Shown here in pieces: positions 36,011-45,039 of a DNA stretch of 64,000 nucleotides. Source of the stretch: Oxalobacteraceae bacterium. GTDB lineage: Bacteria > Pseudomonadota > Gammaproteobacteria > Burkholderiales > Burkholderiaceae_D. Positions within the stretch are counted from its first letter, which is position 1; each line of letters begins with the position of its first letter. The notes beneath the pieces are model-generated. The model saw only the letters and a program-made list of their open reading frames with translations. It was not told where the DNA came from and ran no database searches. Both the position numbers and the translations under genes were made by a program. The stretch lies in the NCBI GenBank assembly GCA_027490725.1, contig JAIXXN010000046.1:34881-98880 (forward strand), written 5' to 3'.

Positions 36011-36361
36011 GTGGCCAGCACCTTGCAGCAGCGGCTGGGCCAGCACGGCGAAGACCGTGCGCTGGCCTATCTGCAAAGCCGCGGCATGCGTCTGCTGGAA
36101 CGCAATTTCCGCTGCAAACTGGGCGAAATCGACCTGATCATGCAGGATGGCGCGGGGCTGGTGTTCGTCGAAGTGCGTCAGCGCGCCAGCGCCAGCTACG
36201 GTGGCGCCGCCGCCAGCGTCACGCCAGCCAAGCAGCGCCGCCTGCTGCGCGCCGCCCAGTACTTTCTGCTACGCTATGCGGCACTGCCACCATGCCGCTT
36301 CGATCTGCTCGCCATCGACGGGGAAAACTTGTCATGGATGCAAAATATTTTGGAAATGTAA
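36011..36361 (+). CDS. yraN: YraN family protein (UPF0102)
   Basis: A 116-residue nuclease-fold protein with GEDRALAYLQSRGMRLLERNFRCKLGEIDLIMQDGAGLVFVEVRQR, which has the family E...GEIDLI...FVEV arrangement. The start appears to be GTG 36011, 7 bp after the lpoA-like stop. Its function is unknown; it is conserved in this neighbourhood across proteobacteria. Confidence 0.88.
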   Translation: MASTLQQRLGQHGEDRALAYLQSRGMRLLERNFRCKLGEIDLIMQDGAGLVFVEVRQRASASYGGAAASVTPAKQRRLLRAAQYFLLRYAALPPCRFDLLAIDGENLSWMQNILEM

Positions 36362-36403
36362 GCATTTTTTTCCATGCTTGTCCGGTGTCTTGAAAGCCTG
36401 CAC

Positions 36404-37654
<1,251 letters not shown>

Positions 37655-37656
37655 TC

Positions 37657-38175
37657 ATGTCCGCCGTGCAGACTCGCCGGGGCTGGCTCAAGCCCGTTCT
37701 CGCCGCCGTGCTGCTGGCTGCGGCAGGGGCTGGCGCGTATCTCAGCCTGAATCAGCGTCCGGTCGCGCCGCAAGTGGGCTTTATCAGTATCACGGGCGAA
37801 AAGATCGCGCCGGAGAGCCTCAAGGGCAAGGTGGTGATGGTCAATTTCTGGGCCACTTCCTGCACCACCTGCGTGGCGGAAATGCCGAAACTGGTCGAGA
37901 CGTATAACAAGTTCAAAGGGCAGGGGCTGGAATTCGTGGCCGTGGCCATGAGCTACGACCCGCCCAACTATGTGCTGAACTACGCCGCAACGCGCCAGCT
38001 GCCGTTCAAGGTGGCGCTCGACGCCGACGGTTCGGCTGCACGTGCTTACGGCAACGTCGCCATGACGCCGACCACCTTCGTGATCGGCAAGGATGGCACC
38101 ATCCTCAAGCGTTATCTGGGTGAGCCGGACTTTGCAGCGCTACACAAGCTGCTCGAAGAATCACTGCGCGGATAA
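37657..38175 (+). CDS. TlpA-type membrane-anchored thioredoxin-like protein
   Basis: A 172-residue protein with an N-terminal signal/anchor helix and an AhpC/TSA-thioredoxin fold. The redox site is NFWATSCTTCVAEMP (C69, C72), so the usual CxPC or CGPC is replaced by CTTC. The cis-proline region is TPTTFVI. It probably works on periplasmic disulfides or cytochrome c maturation. It starts 2 bp after dolP and is followed by a terminator. Confidence 0.83.
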   Translation: MSAVQTRRGWLKPVLAAVLLAAAGAGAYLSLNQRPVAPQVGFISITGEKIAPESLKGKVVMVNFWATSCTTCVAEMPKLVETYNKFKGQGLEFVAVAMSYDPPNYVLNYAATRQLPFKVALDADGSAARAYGNVAMTPTTFVIGKDGTILKRYLGEPDFAALHKLLEESLRG

Positions 38176-38183
38176 GCTCCTGC

Positions 38184-38217
38184 AAAAAAATGGCCAGCGC
38201 AATGCTGGCCATTTGCA
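38184..38217. terminator. Bidirectional terminator between tlpA-like and globin-fusion genes
   Basis: AAATGGCCAGC and GCTGGCCATTT form an 11-bp stem with a 5-nt loop (GCAAT), with A-rich sequence on the left that gives a T-tract on the minus strand. It serves the convergent minus-strand gene at least. Confidence 0.65.
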
Positions 38218-38232
38218 TTCAGCAAGCCCTCA

Positions 38233-39543
38233 CTAGAAACCCGCTTGCAGGGACAGATACGCGCCGCGCTGCTGCTTGGGATTGAAGATGGTGATTTCAC
38301 CGAGCACCGCATAAGCAGCCGTCAGCGACACATGCTTGCTAGGGAACCAGGCCACAAACACATCGTAGTAGGCCTGCTCCTTATCCACCCCCAGATTATG
38401 CGGTTTGCGGCGATATTCAGCGCCCAGCGCCAGCTTGCGATCAAGCAGGTAGGCGACGGAAAACTCCGGCATCAGGCGCACACTATCGCCCTGATCGCCG
38501 CCGAAACCTAGCAGCCCCATCTGGTTGGCGCGGGTGGCGCGCAAGGTCGCGTTCAGCAGCAGGCTCTGGTCGAGCACCAGCTTGGTGGCCGCCACATAAT
38601 AGTCGTAGCCATGATCATCTTTCGCGCCGAGCTGCTGCACCTTGCTAACGCCCAGCGCGCCCAGTCCGCCCAGTTGCTGATGGCGCTTGTACTGGACCCC
38701 CACGGCTAGCTGCGGCATGGCGCTATCCTGGTCATACACCACGTCACCGGCCAGTTTCAGCTTGAGGCCGAGGATCTGCTGGCGGATATCGAGTTGATCC
38801 AGCGGCGCCAGACTGCCCTTGAATTGCTGATTGGCCAGCGAGATTTCCAGCCGGTCCGCGACGCCCAGCGCCACCCCGTAACTGGTCAGGCGATAATCCT
38901 GGGTCGACAGATAGGTGTAATGGAGGTTGGCGCCCCAGCTATCGCGCGAACCGTAGCCGCTGATCAGTGCCCACGGCACAATACCGCCGCCGCCAGCACC
39001 TTCCACCTGACTCACGCCGCCAGTGGCCAGCAGCTTGCCCAGATCCGGGCTGGTGGTGGGCGCCTTGACGGTGACGATTTCGCGCTGCATGGGTGCCAGT
39101 TTCGCTACCAGCCGGTTCGCCGCGCTATTGCTGACGCCGTGTTGCTGCAGAGCGATCTGCAAGTCCTCGGCCAGCGCATTGAACATCGCATTGCTGATTT
39201 TGAGATCCTGATGCACGGTGCTCATGTCGCGCACCGTGCCCACGCCATCCATGGTTTTGTCACGGTATTTGCCGGTGTAGCGGCACGGGCCGCCACTGAG
39301 TTCGCAGAACTGTTCCTGCAGGCGCAGATTGAGCTGGTCCAGGTCGAAATCGGCAAAATTTTCCTTGATGCGCGCGTCGGCCAGCACTAGCGGTAAAAAC
39401 GTTTCGACGACCTTGCGGATACCGTCCTTGCCGCCCAGCTCGCGATACAGACCATCACTGGCGGGCTGGGGCTGGGGCTGGGCCAGCGCCAGCGATGCAG
39501 CAAACAACAGGCTCAGGCCACTGTAGCGGGTCAGTGTATTCAT
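38233..39543 (-). CDS. Exported group 1 truncated hemoglobin fused to a DUF3034 outer-membrane barrel
   Basis: I start at ATG 39543 (GAGGAAATGG upstream), giving 436 residues. Residues 1-21 are a signal peptide. Residues 30-158 are a group 1 truncated globin: LYRELGGKDGIRKVV, a CD1 phenylalanine in ENFADFD, LSGGPCRYTG, and the proximal histidine H111 in STVHQDLKISNAMF. Residues 168-436 match DUF3034: GKLLATGGVSQVEGAGGGGIVPWALISGYGSRDSWGAN, alternating beta strands and a terminal aromatic (QAGF), typical of an outer-membrane barrel. In related bacteria I know the two as separate proteins, DUF3034 having its own signal peptide at the point where the fusion lies here. The continuous frame argues for a real fusion. 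Role unknown; heme, oxygen or NO handling at the envelope is plausible. Confidence 0.78.
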   Translation of the reverse strand: MNTLTRYSGLSLLFAASLALAQPQPQPASDGLYRELGGKDGIRKVVETFLPLVLADARIKENFADFDLDQLNLRLQEQFCELSGGPCRYTGKYRDKTMDGVGTVRDMSTVHQDLKISNAMFNALAEDLQIALQQHGVSNSAANRLVAKLAPMQREIVTVKAPTTSPDLGKLLATGGVSQVEGAGGGGIVPWALISGYGSRDSWGANLHYTYLSTQDYRLTSYGVALGVADRLEISLANQQFKGSLAPLDQLDIRQQILGLKLKLAGDVVYDQDSAMPQLAVGVQYKRHQQLGGLGALGVSKVQQLGAKDDHGYDYYVAATKLVLDQSLLLNATLRATRANQMGLLGFGGDQGDSVRLMPEFSVAYLLDRKLALGAEYRRKPHNLGVDKEQAYYDVFVAWFPSKHVSLTAAYAVLGEITIFNPKQQRGAYLSLQAGF

Positions 39544-39560
39544 CCATTTCCTCGTCGGGT

Positions 39561-39983
39561 TTATGCGGGGTACAGCAGCATTTGCGTGCAACGGAATAGC
39601 GCGATGGTTTTGCCGGTGCTCTGATTGACCACCGTGGCGTCCCACACCTGCGTGGTGCGGCCCAGATGAACCACCTTGGCAGTCGCCACCACCACGCCTT
39701 CGCGCGCCGTGCCCAGATGGTTGGATTTGAGTTCGATGGTGGTAAAGCTGTGCGCTGGCGCGGGCAGGTGGGCCACGCAGGCATAGCCACAGGCGGTGTC
39801 GGCCAGCGTCACCACACTGCCCGCATGCAGATAACCATTGGGTGCCAGATGCTGTGCCGTGACAGCAAACTCGGCCACCACCGAACCCTCGCTCACGTGC
39901 GTAATGACGATGCCCAGATGTTCAGTCAGCGTTCCTTTGCCAAACTGGTTGAAATATTCCGGCGTAAATTTGCTCGTGTCCAT
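39561..39983 (-). CDS. PaaI-like hotdog thioesterase
   Basis: A 140-residue hotdog-fold protein. The HLAPNGYLHAGSVVTLADTACGYA segment (HG-like turn followed by the long helix with an acidic residue) and SFTTIELKSNHL match acyl-CoA thioesterases of the PaaI/YdiI group, which hydrolyse aryl- or acyl-CoA. It lies 18 bp upstream of the globin fusion on the same strand and may be co-transcribed. The natural substrate is unknown. Confidence 0.82.
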   Translation of the reverse strand: MDTSKFTPEYFNQFGKGTLTEHLGIVITHVSEGSVVAEFAVTAQHLAPNGYLHAGSVVTLADTACGYACVAHLPAPAHSFTTIELKSNHLGTAREGVVVATAKVVHLGRTTQVWDATVVNQSTGKTIALFRCTQMLLYPA

Positions 39984-40100
39984 AAGCGCGATTCATCCTG
40001 ACAGGGCAGCGCCCGATAGGCAGGATGATAGCAAGTTGTGGCGTATCTGTTGCATGCAGCTTGAAAAAGTCCCAGCCGCGTAGCCCGGGGGCCAGTAGCT

Positions 40101-40682
40101 TCAAGGCAGTGCAACGGAATAACCGAGTCCGTCCGCTTTGACGATGGTCGTGGCAGCAGGCAAGGGCACGCTCAGTGGCAGCCAGGGAAAGATGGTGCGC
40201 AAAATCACTGGCTGACAACCGTTGGCATCCGCCGTCGCACACAGGCGCACCCGCACAAACTGCACGCAGCTGTCACTATACGGATCATTCATACAGGCGA
40301 TCCGGCTGGCGGCCGGCGAAGCCGGCAGTGATGGCATCGGCTGCAGGCTCAGACTACCATCGCCAGCCCGGGCAATCGACAGATAGTCTATCCACACATG
40401 GGTATCATTGAGCGGCGCGCCAAACGCCAGTATGCCGGGGCTATCCCGGAACAGCGCGTTCTGGCGGATCTGCTGCAGCGCCGCCGGGTCGGTGAAATCC
40501 GTTTTCGCGGCGGCCGCCGCGGCGCGCCGGCTGACTTCCTGTAGAGTATTCAATACATACATGGTTTGCGCTACTGCCAGTATGCCGAACAGCACCAGCA
40601 GAAACACGCCGAGCACCAGCGCAAACTCGACGGCAACGGTGCCGCCACAGTGTTGCTGACGCTCGGGTATCCGGACTGGCAT
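40101..40682 (-). CDS. TadE-like pseudopilin
   Basis: A 193-residue protein with a TadE-type N-terminus: GGTVAVEFALVLGVFLLVLFGILAVAQTMYVLNTLQEVSRRAAAAAA, which is a short positive leader, a conserved glutamate and one membrane helix. The rest is periplasmic with several cysteines (ACMNDPYSDSCVQF). It is the third gene of a three-gene unit, its ATG directly abutting the previous stop. TadE proteins are minor pilins of tight-adherence systems. Confidence 0.78.
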   Translation of the reverse strand: MPVRIPERQQHCGGTVAVEFALVLGVFLLVLFGILAVAQTMYVLNTLQEVSRRAAAAAAKTDFTDPAALQQIRQNALFRDSPGILAFGAPLNDTHVWIDYLSIARAGDGSLSLQPMPSLPASPAASRIACMNDPYSDSCVQFVRVRLCATADANGCQPVILRTIFPWLPLSVPLPAATTIVKADGLGYSVALP

Positions 40683-41156
40683 TTACTGCCCCACGTAGAG
40701 CATCGTCACATCGGCGGTCAAGAGCTGCCCTCCTTCGCCGAGAAATACATAGCTGAGCGGCGCGAACAGCTGGTCCGTCACCTGCATCAGAATCTGCACC
40801 CGCACTTTTGCAGGGATGACCAGACCGCTGCACACATAAGGCTTGCACTCGATCGCGACGGTGATGGGGATAGGCCCGGGATTCAGTCCGGCCAGCTCCT
40901 GCAGACCAATCGCCTCGGCTATCTGGATGACCGGCACTTGAGCACCGGAGCCACTCGGCGTCTTCATTTCGCGCTGGGAAACCGTGGCCAGATAGCGTGC
41001 CGCATCATGCGCAGCTTTCTGCGCTGCCGTGTAGTAACTGAAATAGCGCCCGAAATACAGCAATCCCGCCAGAACCAGCAATAGCAAGGGCAGCACCAGA
41101 AGCATTTCCAGCGCGGCAATACCGCGCTGCTGTGCCGCTCGGTCGTGCCCCCTCAT
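40683..41156 (-). CDS. TadE-like pseudopilin
   Basis: A 157-residue protein with QQRGIAALEMLLVLPLLLLVLAGLLYFGRYFSYYTAAQKAAHDAARYLA, the TadE pattern of a glutamate at the start of a single helix. Its start overlaps the TadG-like stop (ATGA). No tadA, tadZ, rcpA or flp genes are in the window, so this trio is separated from any core Tad apparatus. Confidence 0.8.
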   Translation of the reverse strand: MRGHDRAAQQRGIAALEMLLVLPLLLLVLAGLLYFGRYFSYYTAAQKAAHDAARYLATVSQREMKTPSGSGAQVPVIQIAEAIGLQELAGLNPGPIPITVAIECKPYVCSGLVIPAKVRVQILMQVTDQLFAPLSYVFLGEGGQLLTADVTMLYVGQ

Positions 41157-42682
41157 TGCTGCAACTCCGGCGTTCCGGACAGCGCCTGCTCCGCCGCGAT
41201 ACCGGCAAACTCCGCAAACAGATGCGCACTATCGGCGGGCACCGTCATGAAGAATTTTCCGATCGCCAGCACCGTCGCCGTGGTCACCACACCGTAGGGT
41301 AGCGGACAACGCAGCAAGGGCACATGTAACACGCGCCGCCCCCGCACCCCCGGTGCACCAGCGGGTGGCGCTGCGAAAAAAGCACCGCCGGTCGCCTGAT
41401 ACGGCGTGTCCTGGGGACCGGCCGGATAAGTCGCCGTCTTCAGGCTGGGCGCGCCACTGCCGGTATTGACGGGATAAAACAAGGTCCAGTTTGCCTGCGT
41501 GGCAGCAAACGGCGTGTAGCCGCTGGCCGGCTCGGGCGCGCCGGCAGTGTAGGCGGCAAACGGTACGGCGCGCGCATAACTCCACAGAGGCCCATATTTA
41601 TCGGGACCGGTATTGGCGGGCAAGGGCAAGGGGTCGGCATAGGTCCACAGCTTCTGTGCGCTCGCGCCGGGAGTGGACGGATAGGCCGCGGCCGCCTGTG
41701 AGCTCAACAGCGGCGTCGTGCTGTTCATCCAGCTGCTGGCGGTGTTGAAAAAGCTGCTGGCGCGATACGCCTTGACGTTGGCATCTGGCGGTGCGGTGAT
41801 GGCCTTGCACGGCGCAGCATACTGGCCGAAGCGCGCATTGAGCTGGGTGTACAGGGATGCCAGCGGAAACGGCCCCAGCACAGTCAGGGCGGCACCACTG
41901 ACGCGCGCCATTGCCAGCGTGCCGGTGCAGACTGCCGGTTTGATGTTATCCAGCGAAAAATCGGCCGCCGCCCCCGTGCTACCCGGTGGCGCCAGCGGGT
42001 CGATCAGATAATGAACTCCGACACCATCCGTATCCTCAGGGTCGAGCTGCATCAGGTCATAACTGATGCCACGCCGGAAGCCGTACTGCACCAATTCGCT
42101 TCCTCTGGCCGACGCGGGCAAGGGTGACATCGCGCAGATCGCCAGCGGCAGCACATTGATGGACGACGGTCCGGCCACCGCAACGCCCCCCACGTTGACC
42201 CACTCGAAGGAGGCCGACAGCGCGCGCATGAAGAGCGTTGGCATCCGGGTCAGCTGGGGATCGAGCTGGCGCGCGTCGACTTTCACATACGCCACGCCTT
42301 GCGGTGCACTGCTGGCCGTCGCGCTATCCATCCACGGGCCGCTGGCGCTCTGCGCAAAGCTCAGTGCGGCATCGTTCCAGCCCGCTTGTGCCTTGCCATA
42401 CTGATAGCGTAGCCCGTCTGTCGTGTTATGCAATCGCTCGCTGGCGACGGCCAGCGCTGCGCTCACGCCAGCCGAACTGCCATTGAGTTGTCGGGCCGCA
42501 GCCAGTGCCAGCGCATCGGCGATGGTCTGCACCTCCGCGCGACGGTTGAACAACTGGCCGGTTTCCAGCGCCAGCCCGGCAACGCCGACCAGCACCAGCA
42601 AGACTGCGGCGAACAGCACCACGATGGCGCCGCCCTGCACGGCACGATAGCGGGTGGCCGGATCAAGCCGTTTCCCGGGCAT
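41153..42682 (-). CDS. TadG-like putative Flp pilus protein
   Basis: A 509-residue protein with QGGAIVVLFAAVLLVLVGVAGLALETGQLFNRRAEVQTIADALALAAARQL, the TadG N-terminus (one helix followed by a region rich in alanine and leucine). The long periplasmic part has a few cysteines and no clear von Willebrand domain. AGGGAGGG before ATG 42682 sets the start over 42712. It heads the three-gene minus-strand operon. Confidence 0.78.
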   Translation of the reverse strand: MPGKRLDPATRYRAVQGGAIVVLFAAVLLVLVGVAGLALETGQLFNRRAEVQTIADALALAAARQLNGSSAGVSAALAVASERLHNTTDGLRYQYGKAQAGWNDAALSFAQSASGPWMDSATASSAPQGVAYVKVDARQLDPQLTRMPTLFMRALSASFEWVNVGGVAVAGPSSINVLPLAICAMSPLPASARGSELVQYGFRRGISYDLMQLDPEDTDGVGVHYLIDPLAPPGSTGAAADFSLDNIKPAVCTGTLAMARVSGAALTVLGPFPLASLYTQLNARFGQYAAPCKAITAPPDANVKAYRASSFFNTASSWMNSTTPLLSSQAAAAYPSTPGASAQKLWTYADPLPLPANTGPDKYGPLWSYARAVPFAAYTAGAPEPASGYTPFAATQANWTLFYPVNTGSGAPSLKTATYPAGPQDTPYQATGGAFFAAPPAGAPGVRGRRVLHVPLLRCPLPYGVVTTATVLAIGKFFMTVPADSAHLFAEFAGIAAEQALSGTPELQQ

Positions 42683-42912
42683 TTTCCCTCCCTGAGCGGT
42701 ACACGCAGACAAATGTCGGCTTCAGATGTCGCCGTCAGGAAAGATTCTATGGGAGCATGGACGGCAGGGTTTGCGTTAGCGCAAAATGCGGCAGGGCTCA
42801 CCGCAGGCCGCACTTGCCCCTGACAAGACTAGCATGATCGTAGCTTCAATGGTAATGACAAAAAAGAATGATTGTAGAAGGAGCGCATGGCACAGATGGA
42901 TGTCCTTTCCGC

Positions 42913-42941
42913 TTGAAAAGTACGGTATAGTTCGATGGTAT
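42913..42941 (+). promoter_or_regulatory. Possible promoter of the signalling operon
   Basis: TTGAAA at 42913 and TGGTAT at 42936 with a 17-bp spacer precede the receiver gene at 42955; GAGAGGAAG supplies its ribosome site. The -10 box is weak. The remaining 42683-42912 sequence shows no gene. Confidence 0.35.
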
Positions 42942-42954
42942 CGAGAGGAAGCCT

Positions 42955-43350
42955 ATGCCGCGACAAGAGCATAACTTGAGCGTTTTCATTGTCGATGACA
43001 ATGAAATGATGCGGACACTGTTGCGCTTGACGCTGCTGGAGGAAGGTTACCGCTACGATGGCGAAGCTAGCAGTACATCATCTGCAGTCGAGCAGTTACG
43101 ACGTTGCGAATCCGATATCATTCTACTGGATGTTATGATGCCAAGTGGCAATGGATTGGCCTTGCTGGAGTGGATAAAAAGCCATTTGCCCGCAAGTATG
43201 GTGCTAATGGTGTCCGGCCAGCACGATCACGTGACCGTTAACGCAGCACTCAAACTGGGCGCAAACGGTTTTCTTATCAAGCCTTTCAGCACGCAGGCAT
43301 TGCTCGAGGCCATCGGCAAGCTCGAACGACAGTTGGCTGCGCGCAAATGA
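42955..43350 (+). CDS. Single-domain response regulator
   Basis: A 131-residue CheY-like receiver with FIVDDNEMMR, phosphoacceptor D59 in ILLDVMMPSGNG, the MVSGQ threonine/serine switch position and FLIKPF lysine. There is no output domain, so it probably acts by binding or as a phosphate shuttle in the adjacent kinase network. Its stop overlaps the ATG of the next (broken) gene. Confidence 0.88.
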   Translation: MPRQEHNLSVFIVDDNEMMRTLLRLTLLEEGYRYDGEASSTSSAVEQLRRCESDIILLDVMMPSGNGLALLEWIKSHLPASMVLMVSGQHDHVTVNAALKLGANGFLIKPFSTQALLEAIGKLERQLAARK

Positions 43351-43645
43351 GCCCCTTCGCAACAAGGGATGCAGGTCGTGCGCCAGAACGCAAGGTTCGG
43401 CCCGCACTTGGTACCGCAAGCTTGCTGATACACCTAGCGACCAATTGCTTCGGGGCGGTGCTACCAGCGCATGCAGCCCCGTTTAGTCTCGCGCAGCCGG
43501 TCCGTGTCGCGCCGGAAGTGGATTATGGTCCGTTTGTATTCAGTACCGAGGAAGGGCCGCCGCAAGGGTTGTCGATCGATTTCCTGAAACTGATCGAGAA
43601 GAAAACGGGTTTGTTGCTGGCGATGACTACGCCGCAATCGCTGAG
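43347..43645 (+). pseudogene. 5' part of a membrane-tethered solute-binding protein gene, split by an IS element
   Basis: The frame starts at an ATG overlapping the receiver stop. It encodes a leader hydrophobic stretch and the beginning of a bacterial extracellular solute-binding (SBP_bac_3) domain: PVRVAPEVDYGPFVFSTEEGPPQGLSIDFLKLIEKKTGLLLAMTTPQSLS. The match ends at the TnpB element. Reading into the element gives an unrelated tail that stops at 43847. The rest of the domain resumes at 45040. Joined, the two halves would make about 310 residues. Confidence 0.8.
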
Positions 43646-43800
43646 TTTGACATCCTCCCCCACCTCAGCCTTGCGACTGCCGCTTACGCGGAAAGGAAGG
43701 GGATTCCTACGGCGCTACGCGGTAACTTGCGCAGTCGCTTCGGTGGGTTCCTGCTTCACAGAGTGGCCTGACTGCGCCGACTCTCCACAGGCTAATAAGC
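43646..43800 (-). ncRNA. Predicted omega-RNA region at the 3' end of tnpB and the right end
   Basis: In TnpB elements the guide RNA scaffold is transcribed from the tnpB 3' end through the right end into flanking host DNA. The right end here has CCTCCCC pairing with GGGGATTCC across the subterminal segment. The adjacent host bases, minus strand reading outward from 43645 (CTCAGCGATTGCGG...), would be the guide. Limits are approximate and by analogy. Confidence 0.45.
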
Positions 43801-44932
43801 GGTATCCCCGCTCTAAAACATTGATCGCGCCGACCACATCGGCGTGATTTTCATAACCACAATCGATGCACAAGAATTTCGCTTGTGTTTGCCGATTGTC
43901 TTTCGATACATGAGCGCAGCACGGGCAAGTGCGACTGGTGTTGTGTGGCGGCACGGCCAGCAGCATGCCGCCGTTCCACGACACCTTGTAGTCGAGCTGC
44001 CGCCTGAACTCGCCCCAGCCCTGATCGAGAATGGCACGATTCAGGCCAGACTTTTGTTTCACCATTTTGCCATGCTGTTCGCTATTGCCCTTGGAAGACT
44101 TGGACATGTTCCGTACCTGCAAATCCTCAATGCATACGAGCGCGTGGTTCTGGCTGATCGTCGTTGTGGTTTTGTGCAGGAAGTCTTTGCGGGCATTGGC
44201 GATGCTGGTGTGAATCTGCTGGACGCGGGCTTTCGCCTTTTTCCAGTTGTTGCTGAATTTAATTTTGCGGCTCATGCGGCGCTGATAGCGCGCAAGGCGA
44301 TGCTGGTGTTTCTTGAAGCTGTTGAGCGGTGCGATGAAACTGCCATCGCTCATGGTGGCGAATCGGGCCACGCCGACATCGATACCGATGGCCGTCGTCG
44401 CGGTGGGCAGCGGCTGTTCAACTTCACGTTGCGTCTGAATCGACGCGAACCATTTGCCGCCCGATTGGCTCACGGTGACGTTACGGACCTCGCCCAGCAC
44501 ATCCCGGCTGTTGCGGTAGCGCAGCCAGCCTATCTTGGGAAGAAAGATGCGGCTGTTCGACTGGTCGAGCTTGATCTGCTTCGGGTCCGGGTAGCGAAAG
44601 CTGTCGCCGCTGCCCTTGCGCTTGAAGCAGGGGAAGTCCGCGCGTTTCTCGAAGAAGTTCTTGTACGCCCGTTCCAAGTCTTTGAGGGCCTGTTGCAGCG
44701 GGTGGCACGGCGCTTCTTTGAGCCACGGCGTCTCGTCGCTTTGACGCCAGCTGGTAAGGGCCTTGCACAGCCCGGCGAAGCCGATGAACTTGTTCCCCGC
44801 CTCGTAGTTATCCTTTTGCATCGCCAGCGCCTTGTTGTAGACGAACCGGCACGACCCAGCGAAGCGGCGCATGTTGCGCGCTTGCTCGCAGTCCGGGATC
44901 AGTTCGTACTTAAAGGCTTGCAGTCTTAGCAT
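43715..44932 (-). CDS. tnpB: TnpB RNA-guided endonuclease
   Basis: A 405-residue TnpB with an intact RuvC-type active site: D185 in AIGIDVGVARFA, E269 in VCIEDLQVRNMSKS, D365 in NHADVVGAINVLERG. The zinc finger has C336/C339 and C355/C358. The N-terminal helix-turn-helix/orfB region (FKYELIPDCEQARNMRRFAGSCRFVYNKAL) is complete. Nothing suggests inactivation. TnpB cuts donor sites after excision, which helps the element persist. Confidence 0.9.
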   Translation of the reverse strand: MLRLQAFKYELIPDCEQARNMRRFAGSCRFVYNKALAMQKDNYEAGNKFIGFAGLCKALTSWRQSDETPWLKEAPCHPLQQALKDLERAYKNFFEKRADFPCFKRKGSGDSFRYPDPKQIKLDQSNSRIFLPKIGWLRYRNSRDVLGEVRNVTVSQSGGKWFASIQTQREVEQPLPTATTAIGIDVGVARFATMSDGSFIAPLNSFKKHQHRLARYQRRMSRKIKFSNNWKKAKARVQQIHTSIANARKDFLHKTTTTISQNHALVCIEDLQVRNMSKSSKGNSEQHGKMVKQKSGLNRAILDQGWGEFRRQLDYKVSWNGGMLLAVPPHNTSRTCPCCAHVSKDNRQTQAKFLCIDCGYENHADVVGAINVLERGYRLLACGESAQSGHSVKQEPTEATAQVTA

Positions 44933-44986
44933 ACTGTGATTATATCCAGTGATTTGGTAAATGCAACCGCACCTTGTACATCAAAA

Positions 44987-45033
44987 GGACGGCTACGCCG
45001 TCCGCGCTCTTGACCCCGCCCTGAAGGACGGGG
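44987..45033. repeat. Left-end hairpins of the TnpB element
   Basis: GGACGGC-TAC-GCCGTCC (44987-45003) and CCCCGCCC-TGAA-GGACGGGG (45014-45033). Subterminal hairpins like these are recognised by the single-strand transposase in this family. Confidence 0.7.
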
Positions 45034-45039
45034 CTTGCC

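Larger units (their letters stand above)
43646..45039 (-). mobile_element. IS200/IS605-family element with tnpB only (IS1341 type)
   Basis: About 1.39 kb, oriented on the minus strand. The right end (plus-strand left side) begins TTTGACATCCTCCCC with a long subterminal fold; the left end carries the characteristic CCCCGCCCTGAAGGACGGGG hairpin. Only tnpB is present; there is no tnpA transposase, so movement must be driven in trans. It interrupts a solute-binding-protein gene, and precise removal restores an open frame reading about SLS-AHLVNLELAKRCEVDLI. The ends are certain to about 2 bp. No target duplication is evident, as expected of the family. Confidence 0.82.

Noticed and set aside
42887..42916. 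Nine-codon leader peptide (MAQMDVLSA) with AAGGAG upstream of the receiver gene
   Set aside because: The ribosome site is too close, there is no codon bias or adjoining attenuator hairpin, and it overlaps the candidate -35 box.
43646..43847. Reading-frame continuation of the binding-protein gene into the IS element as a genuine 166-residue protein
   Set aside because: Past residue 100 the sequence is the non-coding right end of the TnpB element and antisense tnpB, not a protein domain.
43844..44929. Long open frame opposite tnpB
   Set aside because: It is the antisense of a well-supported TnpB gene and has no recognisable motifs.
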